From NCBI GenBank assembly GCA_043813445.1, contig JBDRLD010000086.1:1-6414 (forward strand): 6,414 nt of DNA, given 5' to 3'. The stretch comes from JBDRLD01 sp043813445 (GTDB lineage: Bacteria > Patescibacteriota > Patescibacteriia > JACPHY01). Shown piece after piece: positions 1-6,060 of this stretch. Made by a program: the position numbers and the translations under genes. Positions within the stretch are counted from its first letter, which is position 1. Each line of letters starts with the position of its first letter. A model generated the notes under the pieces. The model was not told where the DNA came from. It was given only the letters and a program-made list of their open reading frames with translations, and ran no database searches.

Positions 1-57
1 GCGGCCTTCTATGGCCGCCCGTCCGGACGGGCGGGGACAATGCCACCCGCCCCTACG
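1..57. repeat. GC-rich palindromic element ending in CCCCTACG (REP/MITE-like)
   Basis: Several nested inverted repeats lie side by side. GCGGCC (1-6) pairs with GGCCGC (13-18). Positions 15-34 form a perfect 20-bp palindrome centred on GTCC/GGAC. GGGCGGG (29-35) pairs with CCCGCCC (46-52) around a 10-nt loop. The right edge, CGCCCCTACG, drops abruptly into less GC-rich DNA. Read on the minus strand it starts CGTAGGGGCGGGT, which resembles the GTAGGGGC-type palindromic repeats scattered through many environmental bacterial and archaeal genomes; this comparison is from memory. The left end may lie outside the window. It contains no coding capacity. It could also act as a transcription end for an upstream gene, but no T-run follows. 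Confidence 0.6.
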
Positions 58-150
58 TCAAATCGGAAAGGATACAGCAAGCTGAAGGGGAATCGAACCA
101 CGCGATAATTGCTAGGATATCCTTTGCCGAGAGAAGTACACGAATTATTT

Positions 151-459
151 ATGAATGCTATACGTTTTCCGATACGTCACCGTGGAGATCTTGCCAGTGG
201 CAAGCGCTGCATTACTATTCGCTATGGTTCCGAACTCGGTCGATTTACGACCGGCAGTATGTATTCCGCCGTCTCGTATGCCGGAAACGGACTCGATCTC
301 TCGGTACATGTGAAGGCAGTGAGACGAACGACGGCGGGCAAGCTTTCAGGATATGGAATTGCTAGGCGTGGAGTGGAGGCATTACTTGAGCGGAGCAATG
401 TCACCGTGGAGACGCCTGTTGATGTTATACGATTTACTACTCGCAATCTGGGGTCCTAG
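151..459 (+). CDS. Small ASCH/PUA-like domain protein
   Basis: A 102-residue protein that I assign to the ASCH (PUA-like beta-barrel) group. The pattern fits the family: an N-terminal IRF strand, the signature GKRCITIR at residues 17-24, an FTTG turn near 30-34, a beta strand LSVHVKAV, a helix near 65-80, and a closing strand VDVIRF near 90-95. The layout and length match E. coli YqfB (about 103 aa, N4-acetylcytidine amidohydrolase, GRKTITIR in the same place). As I recall it, YqfB uses a Lys/Thr/Glu triad. Here the Thr is kept (T22), the Lys position is Arg (R19, with K18 beside it), and no matching Glu is obvious, so enzymatic activity is uncertain. Start ATG 151 is preferred over TTG 109 because the domain begins right after it; a weak GAGAGAAG lies 13 nt upstream. 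The stop is 5 nt before metG, which suggests co-translation. An RNA- or nucleoside-related role is inference. Confidence 0.65.
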   Translation: MNAIRFPIRHRGDLASGKRCITIRYGSELGRFTTGSMYSAVSYAGNGLDLSVHVKAVRRTTAGKLSGYGIARRGVEALLERSNVTVETPVDVIRFTTRNLGS

Positions 460-464
460 CGTTT

Positions 465-1994
465 ATGTCGAAATTCTATCTCACAACGCCAATCTATTAC
501 GTGAACGACAAGCCACACATCGGTCATGCGTATACGACGCTTGCGTCGGATGCGATGATTCTGTGGCATCGAATGTGTGGAGACGAGACGTTTCTCCTGA
601 CAGGAACAGATGAAAACTCGCAGAAGAATTCCGAAGCCGCTGCGCGTAAACTTGGTATTGCACATGGAGTGATCACGCGCGAGCAGGTGCAAGGATATGT
701 TGATGAAATGTCCGCGTTATGGCAGCGCACGTGGGACAGCATCGGCGTGGCTTGTAGTCGGTTTATTAGAACGACCGAGCGTGATCATATTGTTGCCGTG
801 AATAAGTTTATCAACACCGTTCGCGATAACGATGATATCTACCTTGGTACGTATGCGGGATGGTACTGCGTGGATTGCGAAGCATTTCTACCGGAGAAGG
901 AACTGAAGGGAGGAATGTGTCCAATGCACACTCGCGCAGTGGAGCGCATTGAGGAGAAAAATTATTTTTTCCGGCTTTCGAAGTATCGCGACCGTCTGAT
1001 TAAGCACTTTGAGCAGCATCCGAATTTTGTGCAGCCGGTATCGCGTCGAAACGAGATTCTCGCGTACATACAGGACCACCTTGAGGACATGAGTATCTCG
1101 CGACCAATACGGCATTGGGGTATTCCCTTCCCAGGCGACGAGACGCAGGCGGTGTATGTGTGGTTTGATGCATTAACGAACTACCTTTCCGGAGTCGGGT
1201 ACGGGTCGGATGACGAATTATTTGCGAAGTGGTGGCCGGCCAATGTACAAATCATTGGGAAGGACATTTTGAAGTTCCACGCAGCTCTGTGGCCGGCAAT
1301 GCTTATGAGCGCGGGACTGCCGCTTCCGGAGCGCGTATTTGCGCACGGATTCTTTACTATCGATGGACGCAAGATGTCAAAATCGCTCCATAATGCCGTA
1401 GATCCGATACTTATTTCCGAGAAGTACAGCACCGACGTACTTCGATACTTCCTCTTCCGAGAGATTCCATTCGGCGGTGATGGTGATTTTTCAGAACAGC
1501 GTCTACGGGAGCGATATGCGAGCGACCTGCAGCACGGTATCGGTAACCTCGCCGCGCGAACCATAGCGATGACACATAAGTACGCGGGCGGCAAAGCTCC
1601 GCGAGCGAGGGATGAATCAATGGTCGAGATGGAATGGGAGAAGTACGATGTTGCTATGGAGGGAATCGAACCTCATACTGCACTTGATGTTATTGAGTCA
1701 CTGTTGCGACGAGCTGATCGGTACATAGATGCGCAGAAGCCGTGGGTGCTCGCAAAAGATGAGACGAAGCGAGATCAGCTTCTTCGTGTGCTCGGAGATC
1801 TGCTCGAGTTACTTCGCGTGTGCGCAGTAATGTACTACCCGATCATGCCGAATATTTCCGAGCAGATACTCACGGCGTTAGGTCAGGCACAGTGGAAGTC
1901 CGAGCCATACGAAGAGCTGAAGAAATGGGGTAGAATAGAAGAAGGGACAGCAATAGCGAAACTTGAACATCTTTTTCCACCACTTTCAAGCTGA
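465..1994 (+). CDS. metG: Methionyl-tRNA synthetase
   Basis: Cytoplasmic class I aminoacyl-tRNA synthetase that charges tRNA-Met with methionine using ATP; 509 residues. The Rossmann catalytic core shows HIGH at 18-21 and KMSKS at 303-307, with the family-typical stretches YVWFDALTNYL and IIGKDILKFH between them. The connective domain carries a single zinc knuckle: C135, C138, C152 and H155. This is the CxxC...CxxH arrangement I recall from the Thermus enzyme. The helical anticodon-binding domain fills the C-terminal third (QKPWVLAKDE, then YYPIMPNISEQILTALG). The protein ends there, so the C-terminal Trbp111-like tRNA-binding/dimerisation domain of some MetRS is absent. Residues 46-54 read TGTDENSQK where most bacteria have TGTDEHGxK. 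I associate the ENSQK version with CPR enzymes. The ATG lies 5 nt after the ASCH gene; the only purine-rich site is GGGG at 450-453, rather far upstream. Confidence 0.97.
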   Translation: MSKFYLTTPIYYVNDKPHIGHAYTTLASDAMILWHRMCGDETFLLTGTDENSQKNSEAAARKLGIAHGVITREQVQGYVDEMSALWQRTWDSIGVACSRFIRTTERDHIVAVNKFINTVRDNDDIYLGTYAGWYCVDCEAFLPEKELKGGMCPMHTRAVERIEEKNYFFRLSKYRDRLIKHFEQHPNFVQPVSRRNEILAYIQDHLEDMSISRPIRHWGIPFPGDETQAVYVWFDALTNYLSGVGYGSDDELFAKWWPANVQIIGKDILKFHAALWPAMLMSAGLPLPERVFAHGFFTIDGRKMSKSLHNAVDPILISEKYSTDVLRYFLFREIPFGGDGDFSEQRLRERYASDLQHGIGNLAARTIAMTHKYAGGKAPRARDESMVEMEWEKYDVAMEGIEPHTALDVIESLLRRADRYIDAQKPWVLAKDETKRDQLLRVLGDLLELLRVCAVMYYPIMPNISEQILTALGQAQWKSEPYEELKKWGRIEEGTAIAKLEHLFPPLSS

Positions 1995-2010
1995 ACGATA
2001 CGTCGATTCA

Positions 2011-2039
2011 TCAGCTGATTATGCGCGTTAATCAGCTGA
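2011..2039. repeat. Perfect 11-bp inverted repeat in the metG-cvpA spacer
   Basis: TCAGCTGATTA (2011-2021) and TAATCAGCTGA (2029-2039) are exact reverse complements separated by the 7-nt loop TGCGCGT. Each arm contains the 8-bp palindrome TCAGCTGA, so the two arms are also direct repeats offset by 21 bp. In RNA this gives a stable hairpin 16 nt after the metG stop. No T-run follows, so it is not a classical intrinsic terminator. It may be an mRNA-stabilising hairpin, a weak terminator or a protein-binding site; these roles are guesses. Confidence 0.55.
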
Positions 2040-2078
2040 GAGGTCATTCTGTGGCCAGAGTCGATGTGTCGATCCATT

Positions 2079-2606
2079 ATGAGTTTCTTCGACCTCACGC
2101 TCGTCATCATACTCGGAGGATTCGTACTCTACGGACTCTGGTTTGGTCTCATCCATGCGTTTGGGGCATTGGTCGGTGTGATAGTGGGGGCGTTCGTCGC
2201 CGGGCGTCTGTTTGAACCGCTTGCGGAGTCATTTTCGTGGATGTTCGGAGGCAATGTAAATCTTGGTCGGATTGTGATTTTTTTCGTACTTTTTGTGCTC
2301 GTGAACCGGCTGGTCGGTTTCGGGTTTTACCTGATCGAGCGGGCGTTCAAGATTGTTTCGATTATTCCGTTCCTAAAGTCGATCAACCGACTTGCCGGTG
2401 CTGCACTCGGGTTCATCGAGGGCTCGCTCGTTCTCGGTGGTGCACTCATGCTCATGCAAAAATTTCCACTCAGTGACGCACTCACGCTAGCTGCGTCCGA
2501 GTCGGCAATCGCCGCATATCTCCTCGGTATCGCCACCGTTATCATTCCGCTCCTTCCGGATCTTCTACGCAAGATCGAAACCGTTCTACCAGAACGCGTC
2601 TTCTGA
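2079..2606 (+). CDS. CvpA family inner-membrane protein
   Basis: A 175-residue hydrophobic protein matching the CvpA (colicin V production) family, found in the cytoplasmic membrane. The molecular function is unknown even in E. coli, where it affects colicin V export and the purF operon. Four membrane segments can be placed at about residues 6-28, 29-45, 64-85 and 103-127. The family pattern is clear: an N-terminal FDLTLVIILGGFVLYGLWFG segment and the later INRLAGAALGFIEGSLVL motif (about 102-119), preceded by the IPFLKS loop. The C-terminus has a further hydrophobic stretch (AAYLLGIATVIIPLLP) and a short charged tail. ATG 2079 (MSFFDL) is chosen because the family starts directly with this first helix; ATG 2064 would add only MCRSI. 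Neither start has a Shine-Dalgarno site. The stop is 1 nt before the permease gene. Confidence 0.85.
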   Translation: MSFFDLTLVIILGGFVLYGLWFGLIHAFGALVGVIVGAFVAGRLFEPLAESFSWMFGGNVNLGRIVIFFVLFVLVNRLVGFGFYLIERAFKIVSIIPFLKSINRLAGAALGFIEGSLVLGGALMLMQKFPLSDALTLAASESAIAAYLLGIATVIIPLLPDLLRKIETVLPERVF

Positions 2607-2607
2607 C

Positions 2608-3912
2608 ATGGGCATTGTTTTCTCCATCGCCTTTCTTGTCATCATCACATTGGTGGTGTTCCGCCCCGGCAAATTGCCTGAGGGCGGAATTGCGGTATGT
2701 GGGTTGCTGGTGCTCGTTGCGCTATCGTTGCTGCACTGGGGTGACATCCCAACTGCACTCGCCGGAAGCGAGTTGATGCGGCCACTGGAAATCGTGGCGA
2801 TACTCATATCGCTCGCCGTGCTATCAATGACACTCGATGAGCTCGGCTTTTTTCAGTACGCATCACACCGGGCCATCCTCTGGTCGCAGAACAGCGGCGT
2901 TGCGCTCTTTCGTAACTTCTTTATCTTGACGGTTCTTCTGACGACCTTCACCTCAAACGACGTTGACGTTTTGACGATGACGCCGATTATCCTTTGGTTT
3001 GTGCTCGAGACTCGAGTTGATCCGATTCCGTACCTCGTGGCGGTTTTCGTCGCGGCGAATACCAGCTCGATGGAGTTACTCATTGGTAACCTAACGAACA
3101 TCGTCGTCGGCGACACGTTTGAGATCGGTTTCGTGCGCTTCTTCGTGGTCATGATTATCCCGACGATCGTGACGCTAATCGCGCAGTATGCGTTCCTCCG
3201 ATGCGTCTTCCGAAAGCGATTGCGCGGCAACCTTCTCCCCTCGGAGGCACTCGCGGAGCTTCGTCAAGAAGTGCGGAAGCCGCTACGAAACAAGAAGCAG
3301 AACGTATTCGTGCTGAGCGTGCTCGCGTGTGTCATTATTGGCAGTGCGATTGCCGACGTACTGGCGTTCGATCTTTGGGTGGTGACCGCAATCGGAGCGG
3401 TGGTGGTACTCGTTTTTTCCAAGACGTCGCTTTTACAGCGGATACGCTCGCTTCCATGGAATGTCGTCGTGTTCGTACTGGTATTTATTGTGCTCACCGG
3501 CAAACTCGATGAGCTCGGAGTTATCCGGTACATCGCTTCCCATTGCGCCGTCGCGTTCGATACGTTTTGGGGCGCGATTTTCACCTCTACGATGATGAGC
3601 GCGGCTGCGAGCGGAGTCATGAACAACATCCCGGCCTCGATAAGCGTCAGTGCGGTCCTCTCACAAATCACCGCGCAAGCACCGACGCTGCTCCGAGAGG
3701 CCACCGCGTTCGGCACCATTATCGGAACGAATCTCGGCGCGCTCATAACGCCCGTCGGTGCGCTGGCAACCATCCTTTGGATGACGTTGATACGGGCGAA
3801 CGGGATTCGAATGCCGATGCGTACATTCATCGCCTACAGTGCGAGTGCGGGCTTGATTTCATTGGTCGTTGCCGCAACGACACTCGGTATCACCTTGCTG
3901 TTTATCGTGTAA
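2608..3912 (+). CDS. ArsB/NhaD-type ion permease (ion transporter superfamily)
   Basis: Polytopic membrane protein of 434 residues, about 10-12 helices, with the two-fold pseudo-repeat of the ion transporter superfamily (ArsB, NhaD, CitM/SLC13). The first half has TSNDVDVLTMTPI (S116, N117, D118), then MELLIGNLTNIVVGD (N161, N164). The second half has the matching MNNIPASIS (N339, N340, P342) and IGTNLGALITPVGALATILW (372-391). These resemble the ANDGAALILTPI, SNLVNI, NNLP and CDLGPKITPIGSLATLLW stretches of arsenite pumps, so ArsB is the closest group I recognise. No arsR, arsC, arsA or acr gene is visible nearby, so the substrate is open: arsenite/antimonite efflux, Na+/H+ exchange or an organic anion. 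No arsB symbol is given for that reason. The gene sits 1 nt after cvpA and 3 nt before tatD, so it is almost certainly co-transcribed with them. No Shine-Dalgarno site is seen; coupling to the upstream stop is likely. Confidence 0.82.
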   Translation: MGIVFSIAFLVIITLVVFRPGKLPEGGIAVCGLLVLVALSLLHWGDIPTALAGSELMRPLEIVAILISLAVLSMTLDELGFFQYASHRAILWSQNSGVALFRNFFILTVLLTTFTSNDVDVLTMTPIILWFVLETRVDPIPYLVAVFVAANTSSMELLIGNLTNIVVGDTFEIGFVRFFVVMIIPTIVTLIAQYAFLRCVFRKRLRGNLLPSEALAELRQEVRKPLRNKKQNVFVLSVLACVIIGSAIADVLAFDLWVVTAIGAVVVLVFSKTSLLQRIRSLPWNVVVFVLVFIVLTGKLDELGVIRYIASHCAVAFDTFWGAIFTSTMMSAAASGVMNNIPASISVSAVLSQITAQAPTLLREATAFGTIIGTNLGALITPVGALATILWMTLIRANGIRMPMRTFIAYSASAGLISLVVAATTLGITLLFIV

Positions 3913-3915
3913 CGT

Positions 3916-4836
3916 ATGGCTCCATTCCTCATTGACACACACTGCCACGTCAATTTTTCCGCGTACAAAGATGACTCGGAGGATGTTATTGGGCGTGCTG
4001 CGGCGCAGGGAATTGCTATGAACGCGGTCGGATCGCAGCGAGACACATCGCGTCGTGCGGTGTCGTTCGCGGAGCAGTATGAGAATATCTGGGCGATTGT
4101 CGGTCTCCACCCGATCCATCTCATCGATTCGGAGGTCGATCGAGAGGAGATTGGTGAAGAGGGGGAGGGGATCGCGTTTCGTACGCGGGCGGAGGTGTTT
4201 GAGCCGGAAGTGTATCGCGAGTTAGCGCAGCATGCGAAAACGGTTGCAATCGGTGAGTGTGGCCTCGATTGGTTCCATATTCCCGACGGGCATGATCCGC
4301 AGGTGGTAATGCGACAGCAGGAGGAAGTATTCCGTGCGCAGATTGCGCTTGCGCAGGAGGTTGGGTTGCCGTTGATGGTGCACGTGCGGGATGCGAATCC
4401 GGACGCGGGACCACAACGTATCAGCGCGCTGGACGCGGTGCTGCGTATTCTCGAAGACGTGCAGCATGGGTGGAGCATGGATCCGCCATACGGAGTGTTG
4501 CATTGCTACGCGGGAACATGGGAACAGGCCGAGCGGTTTTTTGCGCTTGGGTACGATATTTCTTTTACGGGCATTATCACGTTCCGACCGACGCGGAAGC
4601 ATCGAGAAGCAACGGAGCGGTTACTCGATGTTGTTGGTCGGGTTCCATCTGATCGTTACCTTGTGGAGACTGACGCGCCGTATCTCTCTCCGGACCCGCA
4701 TCGTGGAGAACGAAATGAGCCATCATACGTTCGTCACGTTGCTGAGTGCGTTGCAGCGCTTCGCGGTGAAACACTGGAAGTCGTTGCAAGACAGAGTACC
4801 GAAAACGCACTCCGTTTGTTCCGCAAGATGTGCTAG
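3916..4836 (+). CDS. tatD: TatD family metal-dependent hydrolase/DNase
   Basis: TIM-barrel metallo-hydrolase of 306 residues, in the family of E. coli TatD/YcfH and B. subtilis YabD, with DNase activity shown for some members. The metal ligands are in order: DTHCH at 7-11 (H9, H11), E114 in IGECGLD, H156 in MVHVRDA, H196 in HCYAG, and D253 in the ETDAPYL signature (251-257). H65 lies in GLHPIH. The protein is about 40-45 residues longer than the usual 260 aa. The extra length comes from an acidic insertion after GLHPIHL (about 70-100, rich in E and D) and a longer loop after MVHVRDA (about 160-190). The barrel motifs are intact, so this looks like a lineage-specific form and not a broken gene. 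The start follows the permease stop by 3 nt. metG-tatD proximity is common in bacteria; here two genes separate them. The role is probably DNA repair or turnover; substrate uncertain. Confidence 0.9.
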   Translation: MAPFLIDTHCHVNFSAYKDDSEDVIGRAAAQGIAMNAVGSQRDTSRRAVSFAEQYENIWAIVGLHPIHLIDSEVDREEIGEEGEGIAFRTRAEVFEPEVYRELAQHAKTVAIGECGLDWFHIPDGHDPQVVMRQQEEVFRAQIALAQEVGLPLMVHVRDANPDAGPQRISALDAVLRILEDVQHGWSMDPPYGVLHCYAGTWEQAERFFALGYDISFTGIITFRPTRKHREATERLLDVVGRVPSDRYLVETDAPYLSPDPHRGERNEPSYVRHVAECVAALRGETLEVVARQSTENALRLFRKMC

Positions 4837-4873
4837 CTGAATCGCTGAACTGAGCCAATTTAGAATTTCCACG

Positions 4874-4902
4874 TTGACGAGTTGGTGTAATCAAGGGACA
4901 AT
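4874..4902 (+). promoter_or_regulatory. Candidate sigma70-type promoter for the atp operon
   Basis: TTGACG (4874-4879, 5/6 to TTGACA) is followed after 17 nt by GACAAT (4897-4902, 4/6 to TATAAT). It lies in the only sizeable gap (4837-4944) between tatD and the ATP synthase genes. Transcription would start near 4909 and leave a leader of about 35 nt before ATG 4945. Position and spacing are good, but the -10 box is only moderate. Confidence 0.45.
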
Positions 4903-4944
4903 AGATGTTCTATACGTTCATGCGTGTGGAAACCTTATTGTGTT

Positions 4945-5241
4945 ATGCGAAAGTCGAGCAAAGGACGAGGGGATGGAACTTGGAGCGCCCTGCAGTTGGC
5001 ATTTCAACTCGGGTATCTCATAACAATCCCTCTTGTTATTTTTACGCTTCTCGGCCGCGTGCTTGATCGTAAGATTGGGACATCGCCACTCTTCCTGATC
5101 AGTGGTGTTCTCATCTCGCTTATTATTTCCGGTGTTGCGGTTTCACTGAAAGCGAAACAGGTAATGAGTGCTGCGATAGACGATGAGAATGTTACACCCT
5201 CCGAAAAACAAGTAGACGCGCGTGAACGCGACTCTGGATAG
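4945..5241 (+). CDS. AtpZ/AtpI-like F1Fo ATP synthase assembly protein
   Basis: A 98-residue protein with two membrane helices (about residues 20-41 and 52-72) and polar ends. It has the AtpZ/ATPase_gene1 pattern: WSALQLAFQLGYLI, then LLGRVLDRKIGTSPLFL leading into the second helix. Members of this group help c-ring assembly and/or Mg2+/Ca2+ supply for the ATP synthase. The gene stands first in the operon, 1 nt before atpB, which is the expected place. The C-terminal tail (about 75-98) is acidic and probably disordered. ATG 4945 is chosen; an in-frame GTG at 4924 would add seven residues (MWKPYCV) with no family support. The split between AtpZ and AtpI is not settled from sequence alone, so no symbol is assigned. 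Confidence 0.83.
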   Translation: MRKSSKGRGDGTWSALQLAFQLGYLITIPLVIFTLLGRVLDRKIGTSPLFLISGVLISLIISGVAVSLKAKQVMSAAIDDENVTPSEKQVDARERDSG

Positions 5242-5242
5242 C

Positions 5243-5986
5243 ATGGTCATTTCGCTCTCGGCAGAACCCATTACCCACATAGGCACGTTCGTAGTGACGA
5301 ACACGCTCATCATGGCAGTGTGCGTCTCGATTGTGTTGATTGCATTCGCTTTTATCGCGCGCATTCAACTTGCAATGGTTCCACGTGGGGTTGGTAACGC
5401 GTTTGAGGCTGTTGTGGAGGCTTTGCTCGGATTCATGGATTCGATTACACACGAGCACGAGCGTTCCTTGAAGTTTTTTCCGTACGTCGCGACTATATTT
5501 TTGTTCGTCATCCTTTCGAATTGGATTGAGCTCGTTCCAGGACTTGGAGCGATCGGTGTCTGGGGTGTGCATCACGGAGAATCGGTGATTATCCCATTCA
5601 TCCGGTCTGCGTCTGCAGATTTGAATGTCACCATTGCGGTTGCGTTATTCTCGGTAGTTGTGACGCAGATAGTTGGTATTCGTGAGATTGGTGCTCTTCG
5701 ACACATAGGCAAGTTTATCTCGCTCAAGAATCCGATTGCGTTCTTTGTGGGTATCCTCGAGCTCGTTTCTGAATTTGCAAAGATCATTTCCTTCTCGTTC
5801 CGGTTGTTCGGAAATATTTTCGCAGGTGAGGTGCTACTCCTCGTTGTCGCATCACTTGTTCCGTATATCGTGCCGATACCATTTTTGTTTCTTGAGTTAT
5901 TCGTAGGATTTGTGCAAGCGCTTGTGTTCGCAGTATTGACGCTCGTGAACCTAAATATGGCCGTGACACATCACGAAGCACATTGA
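5243..5986 (+). CDS. atpB: F1Fo ATP synthase subunit a
   Basis: Stator subunit of the membrane Fo motor that carries ions between the c-ring and the half-channels; 247 residues, five to six helices, slightly shorter than E. coli (271). The decisive motif is SFRLFGNIFAGE: R187 matches the essential R210 of E. coli and E196 matches E219. Other family marks are SNWIELVPG, SASADLNVTIAVALFSV (the TADLN motif), an amphipathic FISLKNPIAFFVGILELVSEF stretch, and the last helix VQALVFAVLTLVNLNMAV. The N-terminus (EPITHIG, then a helix) fits the family. ATG 5243 is chosen, 1 nt after the atpZ stop. GTG 5222 would overlap atpZ by 20 nt and add seven residues. Only a weak TGGA precedes the ATG. The stop lies inside the heptad-repeat element that begins at 5983. 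Confidence 0.97.
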   Translation: MVISLSAEPITHIGTFVVTNTLIMAVCVSIVLIAFAFIARIQLAMVPRGVGNAFEAVVEALLGFMDSITHEHERSLKFFPYVATIFLFVILSNWIELVPGLGAIGVWGVHHGESVIIPFIRSASADLNVTIAVALFSVVVTQIVGIREIGALRHIGKFISLKNPIAFFVGILELVSEFAKIISFSFRLFGNIFAGEVLLLVVASLVPYIVPIPFLFLELFVGFVQALVFAVLTLVNLNMAVTHHEAH

Positions 5987-6045
5987 GAGTTGAGAATAGG
6001 GAACAGAGAACATATGTATGCTCTCCGCTCCTTGCTCTTAGTTCA
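5983..6045. repeat. Heptad-periodic imperfect palindrome between atpB and atpE
   Basis: Read in steps of seven from 5983: TTGAGAG, TTGAGAA, TAGGGAA, CAGAGAA, CATATGT, ATGCTCT, CCGCTCC, TTGCTCT, TAGTTCA. Four purine-rich units of type NNGRGAR face pyrimidine-rich units of type NNGCTCY across the centre CATATGTATG. Positions 5987-6044 (58 nt) form an imperfect palindrome centred at 6015/6016. I count 19 Watson-Crick pairs, and every other opposed position differs by a transition (G.U or A.C in RNA). The transcript would therefore make a long hairpin just before atpE. The first unit overlaps the atpB stop codon. Confidence 0.6.
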
Positions 6046-6060
6046 TAAGTTCGCACACGT

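Noticed and set aside
1..57. Intrinsic terminator for an upstream gene.
   Set aside because: Strong stems are present, but no T-run follows on the + strand; a repeat element explains the nested palindromes better.
82..105. tRNA T-arm-like sequence on the minus strand (GGTTCGATTCC).
   Set aside because: Two of the five T-stem pairs fail, there is no matching acceptor or anticodon arm, and the would-be 5' half runs into the ASCH gene. It is a chance resemblance or at most a remnant.
109..150. N-terminal extension of the ASCH protein from TTG 109.
   Set aside because: The extra 14 residues have no family match, TTG is a rare start, and ATG 151 sits exactly at the start of the domain.
104..150. 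Promoter for the ASCH-metG pair (GATAAT at 104-109, TTGCCG at 124-129).
   Set aside because: GATAAT has no -35 box at 16-18 nt, and TTGCCG has no acceptable -10 box before the start codon.
3264..3830. Long open frame on the minus strand (188 codons).
   Set aside because: It is antisense to the clearly conserved permease gene, and its translation is low in structure, rich in Ser/Thr/Ile and without recognisable motifs.
3834..4478. Minus-strand open frame of 214 codons over tatD.
   Set aside because: It shadows a gene whose catalytic motifs are all intact on the + strand; its Cys/Arg/Ser-rich translation is typical of antisense frames.
4391..4840. Second + strand frame within tatD (149 codons).
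   Set aside because: It overlaps the conserved TatD C-terminal half, including ETDAPYL, in another frame; its Arg-rich translation has no domain.
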